Numbered from the stretch's first letter, positions 17,801 through 26,404 are shown. The stretch is DNA of 64,000 nt from Faucicola tetraodonis (GCA_032017425.1 DALZPW010000003.1), one strand, 5' to 3'. Notes: generated from the sequence alone by a model not told the origin. Made by a program: numbers and translations.

Positions 17801-20800
17801 ATGGCACGACCATCGCCCCATTAAAAATTTCAGCCAAGGACGTTGCTACACCTGCTACGGTGGAAACAGTTTCAGTGACTGCTGATAGCAACAACATTAT
17901 TATGGCCGCCGGTAGTCACGTGAAAGTAACTGCGGTTGCACTGGACAAAAATTTTGGTGGTCTAAAAGGTCAGGTATTAACAGTAAATATTCCTAACCCA
18001 TCCTTAACAGGAGTCTATAATCTCAGTGGCTCTACAATCACAACGGATGAGAAAGGTGAAGCGGTTATTGATTTGGAAGTTAAGTCACCTCTAACAGATG
18101 CTCAAAAACAAGCCTTAACCAGCGGTCTAAATATCACAGTTACCTCGCAAAATGGTAAACAGGGTGATATTAAACTTGCGGCAAAAGCAGCTAATGAAGT
18201 CTCTGTCAGCAGTGTAACCTTAACTAGTGATAATATACCCCTTGTTATTGGTAGCCAAGTTAAAGTTAAAGCTACTGTGCTAGATGCACAGCGTGGTGTT
18301 ATTAAAAATGCTCCAGTAACATTTAATTTACCAGATTTTGCAACCACTGGCGTTGCAAGCTTATCATCATCCACTGTGCTGACTGATGATAAAGGTGAGG
18401 CGATTATTGTTCTAGAAGTTAAGTCACTCACCGATGCGCAGAAACAAGCATTACTTAACGGTTTTACCATCAATGCCACATCCAACGGTAAAGCTGCACC
18501 TGCCTTAACATTAAAAGGCGTAGATACCAGTGTCAAACGCCTTGATGTCAGATCGGTCAAATTAACCTCCCCTGTTAATCCATTTAATATCAAAATTGGC
18601 GAACGCTTTACCGTGACTGCGTCAGTCCTCAATGGTAATAATACTGGTATTGGCGGCGCACCTGTTGAATTCAATCTGTTAACTAACCCATCCGTATCGG
18701 GTGTATATGCAGTTTCTGATACCTCAAATATCACCACCAATGCTAGCGGCGAAGCCACGATTGAGCTAGAAGTCAAATCGACAGCTGCCAAAGACTACCT
18801 GATTCAAAACGGTATCAGCATCCAAGCGGTGTCTAAGAATACCATGAACACGACGCCAACTGACGTTGAAGGCAATATCACCCTAAAAGGCATTGACCCT
18901 GCCGCCGTGCCAGTCGAAGCTAACATTGCATTAGTCAAACAAGGTGCATTGAGTAGTAGTTTATCTAATAATATTTTCGATTTGACCGTGGGTGCTACCT
19001 TTGATATTGCTGCGACGGTAGCAGATGCCAATCAGGGTCCATTAAGCAAAGTGCCTGTCACTTTCTCATTGCCAGGGTTGGAATCAACGGGTATTGCTAA
19101 TTTGTCAGGGTCAACGGTTACTACCGATACGCAAGGCAAAGCCGTTATCAAGCTACGTATTGACTCTTTATCAAAAACCCAACGTGATTATCTACTTACT
19201 AATGGTTTAGTAGTCAACGCGACAGTACCAAATGGCACCCAAATTAATCCGATTAAACTCACTGCTAGAGATGCAGGGATTGATAGCGTGATTACCTCTA
19301 TTGCTGTCACCGCTGACAGAGATGATATTTTGATGATGGCAGGCTCTAAAGTCCATGTGACTGCTTCTGCATTGAATGGTAACTTTGGCGGCGTCGCTGC
19401 AAGTGATTTGACATTTAGCATTCCAGATCCAGCGTTGACTAATGTCTTTAATATCACGGGTACAACCGTGAAAACGGACGAGAAAGGCGAAGCCAGTATC
19501 GATTTAGAAGTCAAAAACTTATTAACCGTTAGCCAAAAAGCCTATTTACAAAATGGTCTAAAAGTTAAAGTCACTGCCCCAAGTGGCGCCACAGGTGAAA
19601 TCACGCTAAAAGCCAAAGCCGTCAATGAAGTGAGCATTGATAAAGTGGTCTTAGAGAATTTCCCAAATACGCCAGTCGTATTGAGCCAAGGCAATGAGTT
19701 TATTGTGATGGCTCACACAGTCGATGCCCAAAACGGTGCTGTTACCAATGCGCCTGTTACATTCAACCTACCAGACCCGACAACCACTGGCATTGTGAGC
19801 TTATCACCTTCTACAGTATTGACCAGTGAAGTCGCTGCACCTGTAGAGCCGATGATTGGCGAGCGAGCGGTAATTATTCCTAAGGGTACGGCTTATATCC
19901 GCTTACGCGTGATAGACCCAGACAAAGCGGAAAAATTGATTGCAAGTGGCTATATGGTAAAAGCCGTATCTAACGGTAATGTAACACAAACACTCAATGT
20001 GCCTCTCACCAAAACTGCCTCACAACCGACGGTGAATGACATTGCTAAAGTCAATTTGGTTACAGATGTTAATACGCTAACTACCAATAATGGTGATACA
20101 ATCAACGTGACTGCCCAAGTGCGTGATGCCAAAAATTTCAGCCTAGCGAACATGCCTGTCAGCTTTACGCTATTGGATGCGGCAGCTGCAACGGGTATAA
20201 CTAATACCACCCCACTTCAAGCAACCACCAATGCCAATGGTGAAGCGGTATTAACCTTAAAAGTCGGTGCGCTCACCCCAGACCAAAAATATTATCTACA
20301 AACCAGTGGTCTATCATTTAAGGCAACTGCCGGCGCTATCACTAGCTCAACGGTTACCTTAAGAACCCAAGAAGCGATTACAGCCAATAGCGTCAACACA
20401 TTGCTATTAACCAGTGATTCAGCAATTCAATTGGCTGTTGGCTCAAAAGTCAAAGTCACAGCACTTGCGATGGATAAAAATGGCGCTGTCGTGCCAAATG
20501 CGCAAGTCAGCTTTAAAGTCCCAACGGATTCTGGCTTGGTCAATAATACAGGTGCGGTTGTCAATACCAACGCCAATGGTGAAGCAACCATTGAAGTTGA
20601 AATCAAAGACCTTGCCAAAGCAACGACTGCCTTGCAAAACGGTGTAGTTATCTACGCCCAGTCTGGCACATCAGCAGCTACCACCACGGTACGCGGTGCG
20701 ACGAGCAATGCCAATACTGAAGCCTACAAGCTATTTGTTAGCCCATCAAAAACAACGCTTAGAACAGCCACTGATACTGCCACTTTAGGCATCAAAGTAA

Positions 20801-22782
20801 CAGATACCAAAGGTGGTATTAAAGCGGGCATTCCTGTTCAAATACAAATTGCTGAAGGTCTTGATAAAGGGATTACTTTTGACAAATCATCTAGTCTTGT
20901 CACAGATGCCAACGGTTATGTACAAGTTAATGTTATTCAAAGTGACATCGGTTTAATTTCAAAATTAGACCATACGGCTAAAGTTAAAGTCATTGTGAAT
21001 GATGGCGTTTATCAGCAAGTCGAGCAAACGATAGACTTTACCGTAACAGGTACCAATATCAAAAATACTTTCATCTCCAAATCTGTCATTACCGATAGTG
21101 CTAGTGACACCGTTATTGTATCTGGCGTTGCAATTGATGGTAACGATAAGCCGATTGCCAACCAATCAATCCAATTATTAAATGATGGTACTGCTTTAGC
21201 AGTGACACCAGTAACAACAGATACCAATGGTAAATTTACTTTTACCTTAAACGGTTCACAACTGCCAACTGCTACAACTAATTTTAATTTACAAGCTAGA
21301 ATCATCGATGCTAATAATCCAAATCTTGTCTCTCGACCTTATAATTTAGGCTCATTAACAAAAGTGACGGAAAGTAATCTAAGCCTAACCGTCACACAAA
21401 ATGGTATCGTAGGTGATGAAGTAAAAGTTGACACACCAGCCACCATCACCATTGACCTACCTGATACCGTGACTAATGATACAATCATTTATTTAACTAC
21501 CAATAAAGGTGGGCGTAAGATTGTCACTAAAAATGCGGATGGTACTGATAACATTCGGTACGAATCTCGAGTTGAGAGTAAAGCTCAAGGTGGCAAAGTT
21601 ATATTTGATAATATAGAATCCATTTCTCCAGGTGTGGCTACACTAACTGTTGAATATAATGGCGCTAAACAACTTGAGAAAAATATTACCTTTATCACTG
21701 ATAAGGTAGCTAAAGTATTAACTCAAGTTATCAATACCACTGTCAGTACCAATGGTGAAACCAAAATTATTGCCACAGTTCGAGATGACAAAGATGCGCC
21801 TGTCAAAAATGCCATCGTTGACTTTACACTACTTCAAGATGCTTCAAGTGGCAAGCTATCCACTGGCACAGCAATCACAGATGATGCAGGTAATGCAATC
21901 ATAAGTTATTTTTCAGGCTCTACACCAACACCAGTGAATGGCGTAAAAGTACAGGCTCGCGTTCAATACATTAAGTTAAATAATCAACTTTTACCAATTT
22001 CTACAACCCCAAATTACCAACCACAAGATGTCAGCTTTACCGTACAAAATTTATCAGCTTGGATTGGTTTTGCCTTTGCTGACAAAGTAGCACCTACGGC
22101 AGATAATATCTATTATATCCGCGCTGGCTCTATCTTTATCAATAACAGCATCGGTCAACCTGCCGTCAATCAAGAAGTTTCCATCTCAGTTGTACCAAAA
22201 ACCTATGGTGTGGGGATGTGGCAATTTATCGCTAAAGTACCAGGTGTGGCTGCTATTCCTGAAGTTAAAGATCCAACGACAGGCGCCATTACCACAGTTG
22301 GTAAGGATGCTATTCCAGAACAACCTGCTAAGTGGATTACCCAATCATTTATGAATGGTAGTCTATGGAGTGGTACTTTCAGCTGTCTTTCAGAAGATTT
22401 TAATAAAAATGCTACACTAGATAGTGGTGAAGACTATAATGGCGATGGTATGCTCACACCATTAAATCCGATTACAGTTTTAGCCCCGAACGGTACGCAA
22501 ATCCTCAGTACACAAATTATGAAGACAGATTCGACAGGTAAGTTAGACTTTAGTATCCGTTATGGCAAAGAGTATGCCGAGTGGATGACAGCGACGGTTC
22601 GAGTAACGACAAAAGTTGATGGTAGTGAGTTCTCTCAAGAACGTGATATTAACCTACCTGTGTTAGATGATGATGTGATTACCGAAGATAACAAAGGTAT
22701 CAGACCGAATCGCCTCAGTCCATTTGGTACTTTAGTCAGTTCTACAATGCTGCCTTATTGCTCATTCTTAGCTAACAACTAA
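14803..22782 (+). CDS. giant Ig-like (Big-1 type) repeat lipoprotein, putative surface adhesin
   Basis: 2,659 residues. A lipoprotein signal ends in L-A-G-C (Cys25) followed by five glycines. About 20 Ig-like domains of roughly 90-120 residues follow, most with the Big-1/invasin pattern: G-x-x-F/V-T-V-T-A, then A/G-x-P-V-x-F, then T-(N/D)-x-x-G-x-A. Domains 3-14 form a four-domain block (ABCD) repeated three times with periods of 1,422 and 1,413 bp, starting near 15703, 17125 and 18538. The last third is more diverse. The C-terminal 210 residues differ, with a Ca2+-loop-like stretch (NKNATLDSGEDYNGDG, about 2534-2549) and two Cys (2528 and about 2653). AGGA precedes the ATG. Big-1 proteins usually act in adhesion; no beta-barrel or type I secretion signal is seen, so the surface route is unknown. 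Confidence 0.85.
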   Translation: MAISTNLIKSFQLSALTTALALAGCGGGGGNDTLPPPVKTGTVSVTDPITDPDSTTTTNLASVKKVQLVSTSSDFYMNIGDSVELTVYALNSNNIGVASVPVSVQITDPSLTGVYSGIGPKLVTDDTGKAVIKLDIKTLTNDQKNYLKQNGLVVTTTVGTVSTSKTLKGTDVNTTTPTPTVTVINLLLISDSQNITLVKGTKINVTALAVDKDNNIIPNTTIDFNIGNSVLSGIFANGNLSVLTNDRGEANLELELKSLSDEQKSYLLNTGLTINSTARTGSVASNTINLKGVEQGSTTTKLDVQKVNLTTPKPNFDVQVGEKFTVTASVLNSSNTGLGGVPVQFKLDDPSATGVYAVSDTSNVVTNASGEATIELEVKSEAAKAKLLSQGINITATAKNTTGTTPVPVTGSIKLYGVDPTVDSNIAKVARVGLSTTAANNTFDLTVGNTFTVTANVVDSGQGALANVPVTFTLPGLDQTGIANLSGSTVKTDSEGKATINLSISSLNATQRDYLLKNGLQINASVPNGTPVSPLKLNAKQVSSETDINSISVIADSDNILMAAGSTVKVTAMALDKNFGGLANQTLTVTIPDPSTTGVYNITGSTITTDSKGEATLTLQVKSTLTTAQKQALANGLIVNVTSANGKTGQIQLTAKAVNDVVANSVTLTSNVNNIPLTVGSQFTVTATVNDAQNGVIANAPVTFSLPSLASYGVASLSASTVSTNAQGQAIITLQVQSLTDAQKQALLDGFTINATSNGKQATPLTLKGVDPITRFDVKAVKVTSPVTKFNVQIGERFTVTASVLNGNNTGIGGTPVQFTLDDPALTGIYSVSDTSNIITNAKGEASIELEVKSEAAKQLLLTKGVTIKATAKNTQGTTAVDVTGATTVLGVDPTVSNNVAKVSKALLVSSVNPFELAVGNKISVTAVIADASNGKLDGVPVSFVLPALDQTGIANLSGSTVTTNSNGEAVINLEIKSLTATQRSYLATNGLVVKATVPNGTTIAPLKISAKDVATPATVETVSVTADSNNIIMAAGSHVKVTAVALDKNFGGLKGQVLTVNIPNPSLTGVYNLSGSTITTDEKGEAVIDLEVKSPLTDAQKQALTSGLNITVTSQNGKQGDIKLAAKAANEVSVSSVTLTSDNIPLVIGSQVKVKATVLDAQRGVIKNAPVTFNLPDFATTGVASLSSSTVLTDDKGEAIIVLEVKSLTDAQKQALLNGFTINATSNGKAAPALTLKGVDTSVKRLDVRSVKLTSPVNPFNIKIGERFTVTASVLNGNNTGIGGAPVEFNLLTNPSVSGVYAVSDTSNITTNASGEATIELEVKSTAAKDYLIQNGISIQAVSKNTMNTTPTDVEGNITLKGIDPAAVPVEANIALVKQGALSSSLSNNIFDLTVGATFDIAATVADANQGPLSKVPVTFSLPGLESTGIANLSGSTVTTDTQGKAVIKLRIDSLSKTQRDYLLTNGLVVNATVPNGTQINPIKLTARDAGIDSVITSIAVTADRDDILMMAGSKVHVTASALNGNFGGVAASDLTFSIPDPALTNVFNITGTTVKTDEKGEASIDLEVKNLLTVSQKAYLQNGLKVKVTAPSGATGEITLKAKAVNEVSIDKVVLENFPNTPVVLSQGNEFIVMAHTVDAQNGAVTNAPVTFNLPDPTTTGIVSLSPSTVLTSEVAAPVEPMIGERAVIIPKGTAYIRLRVIDPDKAEKLIASGYMVKAVSNGNVTQTLNVPLTKTASQPTVNDIAKVNLVTDVNTLTTNNGDTINVTAQVRDAKNFSLANMPVSFTLLDAAAATGITNTTPLQATTNANGEAVLTLKVGALTPDQKYYLQTSGLSFKATAGAITSSTVTLRTQEAITANSVNTLLLTSDSAIQLAVGSKVKVTALAMDKNGAVVPNAQVSFKVPTDSGLVNNTGAVVNTNANGEATIEVEIKDLAKATTALQNGVVIYAQSGTSAATTTVRGATSNANTEAYKLFVSPSKTTLRTATDTATLGIKVTDTKGGIKAGIPVQIQIAEGLDKGITFDKSSSLVTDANGYVQVNVIQSDIGLISKLDHTAKVKVIVNDGVYQQVEQTIDFTVTGTNIKNTFISKSVITDSASDTVIVSGVAIDGNDKPIANQSIQLLNDGTALAVTPVTTDTNGKFTFTLNGSQLPTATTNFNLQARIIDANNPNLVSRPYNLGSLTKVTESNLSLTVTQNGIVGDEVKVDTPATITIDLPDTVTNDTIIYLTTNKGGRKIVTKNADGTDNIRYESRVESKAQGGKVIFDNIESISPGVATLTVEYNGAKQLEKNITFITDKVAKVLTQVINTTVSTNGETKIIATVRDDKDAPVKNAIVDFTLLQDASSGKLSTGTAITDDAGNAIISYFSGSTPTPVNGVKVQARVQYIKLNNQLLPISTTPNYQPQDVSFTVQNLSAWIGFAFADKVAPTADNIYYIRAGSIFINNSIGQPAVNQEVSISVVPKTYGVGMWQFIAKVPGVAAIPEVKDPTTGAITTVGKDAIPEQPAKWITQSFMNGSLWSGTFSCLSEDFNKNATLDSGEDYNGDGMLTPLNPITVLAPNGTQILSTQIMKTDSTGKLDFSIRYGKEYAEWMTATVRVTTKVDGSEFSQERDINLPVLDDDVITEDNKGIRPNRLSPFGTLVSSTMLPYCSFLANN
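15703..20020 (+). repeat. three tandem copies of a ~1.42-kb, four-Ig-domain unit
   Basis: Protein-level block ABCD occurs three times in order. A carries F-T-V-T-A-S-V-L-N and SDTSN; B carries TGIANLSGSTV; C carries the D-K-N-F-G-G type segment or its variant; D carries DAQ-x-G and SLTDAQKQALL. Starts are near 15703, 17125 and 18538. D of the third block is divergent in its second half. DNA copies are clearly related but diverged, so this is not a recent exact duplication. Confidence 0.85.
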
Positions 22783-22802
22783 TAATTGGTCTATTAATCT
22801 TT

Positions 22803-22847
22803 GACAAACAAAAACCCCCTACACAATGTAAGGGGTTTTTGTTTGTC
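22803..22847. terminator. strong bidirectional terminator between the giant Ig-like gene and ruvB
   Basis: 21-bp stem (GACAAACAAAAACCCCCTACA and a complementary arm with one mismatch) with a 3-nt loop, A-rich left arm and T-rich right arm. It serves both convergent genes. Confidence 0.9.
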
Positions 22848-22866
22848 ACTCCAAAAATTCAAAAGA

Positions 22867-23850
22867 CTAAGTCAACATCCGCCCCCGTGCGGTGCGTACG
22901 ATATAGCCTTGCTGAATCAGATACGGCTCAATCACATCTTCAAGCGTGCCTCTATCTTCTGCCAAGGCCGCCGCAATCGACTCAACCCCCGCAGGCCCGC
23001 CATTAAAACGCTCCTCTAACATCTCAAGATAACGTCTATCAAGATTATCAAGCCCGCGTTTGTCAACTGCCAGCATATCAAGTGCGCTATGCGCAATTTC
23101 AGCGGTGACGGTGCCATCGCCTTTAACTTGGGCATAATCACGTACGCGGCGTAGCAAGCGATTGGCAATACGCGGTGTACCGCGCGACCGTCTAGCGACT
23201 TCCACTGCGCCTTCTTTGGTCATAGGCACGTTAAGCAATCCAGCCGACCTTGTGACAATGGTCGTTAAATCATCCACATTATAAAACTCTAATCGCTGTA
23301 CAATACCAAATCTATCGCGCAGTGGCGAGGTCAACAAACCTGCTCGCGTGGTCGCAGCCACCAAAGTAAAAGGCGGCAAATCAAGCTTTATGGAGCGTGC
23401 AGCCGGTCCTTCCCCAATCATAATATCCAGCTGAAAATCTTCCATCGCAGGATACAATATTTCTTCAATCATCGGGCTTAAACGGTGAATCTCATCAATA
23501 AACAGCACATCACCAGGCTCTAGATTGGTCAGCATTGCTGCCAAATCACCCGCGCGTTCAAGCACAGGACCAGACGTCGAGCGCAAATTACCGCCCATCT
23601 CACGGGCGATAATGTTGGCGAGTGTGGTTTTACCCAGTCCAGGCGGTCCAAATATCAATGTATGGTCGAGCGCTTCTTTTCTCGATAATGCCGCGTTGAT
23701 AAACACGCCCATTTGTTCTTTGACCACAGGCTGACCGATATATTCAGCGAGCAACGCTGGACGGATATTATTGTCATTTTGGTCTTCTGAGCGCCCCATC
23801 GGACTAATCAGACGTTGCTGCGAATTGGCACTTGAAAAAGGTGGAATCAT
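22867..23850 (-). CDS. ruvB: Holliday junction branch migration helicase RuvB
   Basis: AAA+ motor that drives branch migration with RuvA and feeds junctions to RuvC. Walker A is GPPGLGKTT (68-76), Walker B LFIDEIH (116-122), with sensor and arginine-finger segments (ATTRAGLL, SPLRDRFG) and a C-terminal winged helix (DNLDRRYLEMLEERFNGGP). Length 327 aa is close to typical. Two starts are possible: the one given, or the ATG 17 codons downstream (MGRSEDQ); neither has a clear ribosome-binding site. ruvA is not adjacent and ruvC is 16 kb away, so the ruv genes are dispersed. Confidence 0.96.
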   Translation of the reverse strand: MIPPFSSANSQQRLISPMGRSEDQNDNNIRPALLAEYIGQPVVKEQMGVFINAALSRKEALDHTLIFGPPGLGKTTLANIIAREMGGNLRSTSGPVLERAGDLAAMLTNLEPGDVLFIDEIHRLSPMIEEILYPAMEDFQLDIMIGEGPAARSIKLDLPPFTLVAATTRAGLLTSPLRDRFGIVQRLEFYNVDDLTTIVTRSAGLLNVPMTKEGAVEVARRSRGTPRIANRLLRRVRDYAQVKGDGTVTAEIAHSALDMLAVDKRGLDNLDRRYLEMLEERFNGGPAGVESIAAALAEDRGTLEDVIEPYLIQQGYIVRTARGRMLT

Positions 23851-23944
23851 AAGTATTTGACACTAGTTGCAAGTTTTAACGAGGATAATAGCACTGGCAA
23901 ATCTTGCAAGTGCTATGGGATATAGAGAGAAAAAGTAAAAAAAA

Positions 23945-24406
23945 TTAAGGCAACACACGGTACAATGTCATATCACATCGGGTGCCTTTACTATCCTTGC
24001 ACCATTGCATTTGCTCGCCTTGCTGTTTGACATAAGCAACCAAAATATCACCCGTCTGGTCAACGCGATTGCCAGAACAATCTGTTGCATTGTTATCATA
24101 TTGGGTCTGAATCGCTAGCGCAGGTAAACCATCCCCTGTGTCAGCGTACAAATATTTACCATACGTAAATTCCTGACCGCTTGAACCGATAAACTGCTGA
24201 TCGCGCCCAAAATTATACCGCTCTTGGCAAATTGGCTGCGCAGCGTCGGTTTTATCAAGTCGCAGCTGCCACTGTCCTGCGATATTTGGCAAAATATGAG
24301 TCGACACTTGCGCCACTTGCTGTTGGGTTTTGCTATCATCGGGCAACGTACCCCCCATGGCTAAACTGGTTAAAATGCCTATTAACGAAATATTCATGAA
24401 ATCCAT
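23945..24406 (-). CDS. exported conserved hypothetical protein (153 aa)
   Basis: Small protein with a short hydrophobic N-terminus (about residues 5-19) that could be a signal peptide, then a compact domain with paired Cys (about 59, 110, 135, 143) suited to disulfides in the periplasm. The motif pattern (GQWQLRLD, then ICQERYNF, then YDNNATDCSGNRVDQTGD) resembles uncharacterised Acinetobacter and Moraxella proteins I recall; the function is unknown. AAGGA 11 nt before the ATG supports this start, and another ATG lies three codons downstream. Confidence 0.65.
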   Translation of the reverse strand: MDFMNISLIGILTSLAMGGTLPDDSKTQQQVAQVSTHILPNIAGQWQLRLDKTDAAQPICQERYNFGRDQQFIGSSGQEFTYGKYLYADTGDGLPALAIQTQYDNNATDCSGNRVDQTGDILVAYVKQQGEQMQWCKDSKGTRCDMTLYRVLP

Positions 24407-24813
24407 CGTTATTTTATTCCTTTTATCATGCCATCTTTATCTTTATAAGGTAAAAATTCAGCTCATCTACTCATTGTTAATCAGCCAATGCAATCAGCTA
24501 GGTTAGCGTCTATGTCCATGGTGACTGTTAACAAATTTTGGTAGTTGGCATTAATATGCAAAGATATTCAAAATGTTAAAGGCTAAATTATTCTGCTTTT
24601 AATGGGGTCAGCACGCAAAAATTTAACCCAAAACCACAAAAATTATTTAAGCACTTTAGTTAAACAATTTAACTTTATTTAACTACTTAAAGTTTCATGT
24701 TCATCAATGGCTTTAATCATACTTGCTTTTGGCTTTATTTGCTATAACACAATAATCCTCATAATGCAGTATTGCCAAAACATCAGGCGGTCATAAAATC
24801 TGTGCAAATTTGC
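24407..24813. other. AT-rich spacer upstream of the glycine riboswitch promoter
   Basis: No coding potential seen. It contains a perfect 8-bp inverted repeat, TAGTTAAA and TTTAACTA (24657-24664 and 24678-24685), within a very AT-rich stretch. The promoter of the downgoing gene at 24406 presumably also lies here. No RNA gene recognised. Confidence 0.4.
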
Positions 24814-24842
24814 TTGTCAAAAAGTTAAAAACCCAGCATAAT
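24814..24842 (+). promoter_or_regulatory. sigma-70 promoter of the glycine riboswitch / gcvT transcript
   Basis: TTGTCA (-35) and CATAAT (-10), each five of six consensus matches, with exact 17-bp spacing. Transcription would start near 24849, directly before the first aptamer's P1 stem, which strongly supports the assignment. Confidence 0.7.
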
Positions 24843-24849
24843 AACCGAA

Positions 24850-25126
24850 GATTTCAGGAGAGAATGTTGTTTTGTTTTTCATCAAATTATGAAATACCAA
24901 AACCATCACCGAAGGCGCAAAGACCCTATAATCGCTCAGGTCAAAGGACTGGAATCGTAATTTTTGGCAGTGTTATGCACTGCATCAAAATATAACAAAT
25001 CTGGAGAGTGTATTGCTTTGCAATACCACCGAAGGGGAAAAGATTGACTTGTCTGTGTGTAATATAAGCTATACTACAAGAAATTGACAAGTCGATTGAA
25101 AATCTCAGGTAACAGGACAGATAGGG
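24850..25126 (+). ncRNA. tandem glycine riboswitch (two aptamers)
   Basis: Two copies of the glycine aptamer core. Aptamer 1 (24850-24956) has GGAGAG, then ACCGAAGGCGCAAAGA, then CTCAGGTCAAAGGACTGG, closed by P1 GATTTC/GGAATC. Aptamer 2 (24999-25122) has GGAGAG, then ACCACCGAAGGGGAAAAG, then CTCAGGTAACAGGACAG, with P1 ATCT/AGAT and an extended arm (GACTTGTC/GACAAGTC, 25046-25093). Its position upstream of gcvT is the classical one; in known cases glycine binding turns on gcv expression. The linker between aptamers is about 42 nt and holds its own hairpin (GCAGTG/CACTGC, 24968-24984), longer than the usual short linker. Confidence 0.9.
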
Positions 25127-25270
25127 CTGATAGCTACCGACATCAGGTTGGATTAGTTTTAGTGCTCTATTGATGTGCGATGTTTGGATTTGGCGTTTTA
25201 TCCCACGCTATTAAAACATCAAATCAAACATCAAACCGTTATTTGATTTTTACCCACTCAAGGATTTGCC
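25127..25270 (+). promoter_or_regulatory. probable riboswitch expression platform / gcvT leader
   Basis: This segment can form a long-range stem (25179-25192 with 25220-25232, one bulge). The 3' arm overlaps a competing small hairpin ATCAAA/TTTGAT followed by TTTTT (25230-25251) just before the gcvT ribosome-binding site (AAGGA). The mutually exclusive pairing suggests terminator/antiterminator control, which is inference from sequence only. Confidence 0.4.
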
Positions 25271-26404
25271 ATGTCAGCCACAGACAAGCCTTTAAACCGC
25301 ACCCCTTTTTATCAATCCCATATCGATAGCAACGGTAAAATCGTTGACTTCTCTGGTTGGGAATTGCCTATCCATTATGGCTCACAGATTCAGGAACATG
25401 ACGTTGTGCGTACGGATGCGGGCATGTTTGACGTGTCACATATGGTCGTGACTGACATCGCCGGCAAAGATGCCAAAGCTTGGCTGCAAAAACTGCTCGC
25501 CAATGATGTCGCCAAACTTAAATTTGTCGGTAAAGCGCTTTACTCTGCCATGCTAAACGAAAATGGCGGTGTGATTGATGACTTAATCGTTTACCGGATG
25601 AACGATGCAGAGACCGAGTATCGTATCGTCTCAAATGCCGCCACCCGTGATAAAGATTTGGCACAGTTTGACAAAATCGCCAAAGACTTTGCTGTCACCA
25701 TTACCGAGCGCCCAGAACTTGCTATGCTGGCGGTACAAGGCCCCAATGCTCTGCAGAAACTGAGCCAAGCCAAACCAAATTGGGCAGATAGCCTAGCTAC
25801 CTTAAAACCGTTTGTGGGCAAAGATTTGACCGACATTGAAGGCGCAGATTGGTTTGTGGCGCGTACCGGTTACACGGGTGAAGACGGCGTTGAAGTCATT
25901 TTACCACAAGCCGAGGCCTCAGCATTTTTTACCTTACTTAAAGACCATGGCATCGCCCCAGCAGGCTTAGGTGCTCGTGATACATTACGTCTTGAAGCGG
26001 GTATGAATTTGTATGGCCATGAGATGGATGAAACCATCAATCCGTATGAATGCGGTATGGCATGGACGTTAGCGGTAAAAGATGATCGGAATTTCGTGGG
26101 TCGTGAGGCTATGCAAGCCAAACAAGACCAAGCGATTGCTGAGGGTAATGACGTCATGCAAGTAGGCTTAGTGCTAGAGTCACGTGGGGTACTGCGTGAA
26201 GGCATGACGGTCACGCTAGACAATGGCAAAACTGGGGTAATCACTAGCGGCACTTTTAGCCCAAGCCTAAAACAATCGATTGCGATTGCCCGTATTCCAA
26301 AGACGAGTGATACAGGAGCCACCGTTGATTTGCGGGGCACACCGACGCCAGTACGTATCATTTCGTTACCGTTTGTTAGAAATGGCAACAAACAATTCAA
26401 CTAG
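25271..26404 (+). CDS. gcvT: glycine cleavage system aminomethyltransferase (T protein)
   Basis: Transfers the methylene unit from aminomethyl-lipoyl GcvH to THF, releasing ammonia. The N-terminus (FYQSHIDSNGKIVDFSGWEL, then AGMFDVSHM) and the C-terminal barrel (GVITSGTFSPSLKQSIA) are diagnostic. Length 377 aa is slightly above the usual 360-370. A good AAGGA precedes the ATG. It is the only gcv gene directly behind the glycine riboswitch; the next gene is a lipoprotein and a terminator separates it from gcvH. Confidence 0.96.
   Translation: MSATDKPLNRTPFYQSHIDSNGKIVDFSGWELPIHYGSQIQEHDVVRTDAGMFDVSHMVVTDIAGKDAKAWLQKLLANDVAKLKFVGKALYSAMLNENGGVIDDLIVYRMNDAETEYRIVSNAATRDKDLAQFDKIAKDFAVTITERPELAMLAVQGPNALQKLSQAKPNWADSLATLKPFVGKDLTDIEGADWFVARTGYTGEDGVEVILPQAEASAFFTLLKDHGIAPAGLGARDTLRLEAGMNLYGHEMDETINPYECGMAWTLAVKDDRNFVGREAMQAKQDQAIAEGNDVMQVGLVLESRGVLREGMTVTLDNGKTGVITSGTFSPSLKQSIAIARIPKTSDTGATVDLRGTPTPVRIISLPFVRNGNKQFN

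Noticed and set aside
18102..18791. Long minus-strand reading frame (229 codons) inside the giant Ig-like gene
   Set aside because: It is antisense to well-conserved Ig-like domains, has a biased Val/Leu/Thr/Ser composition mirroring the sense codons and no ribosome-binding site. Several similar antisense frames occur in the other repeats.
14803..22782. CRISPR-like or transposon-like explanation for the long periodic region
   Set aside because: The period is protein-domain sized (about 330-360 bp and 1.42 kb), continuous in one reading frame and without spacers or transposase.
25870..26400. 176-codon minus-strand frame opposite gcvT
   Set aside because: Shadow of the gcvT codon usage; no start signals or recognisable domain.
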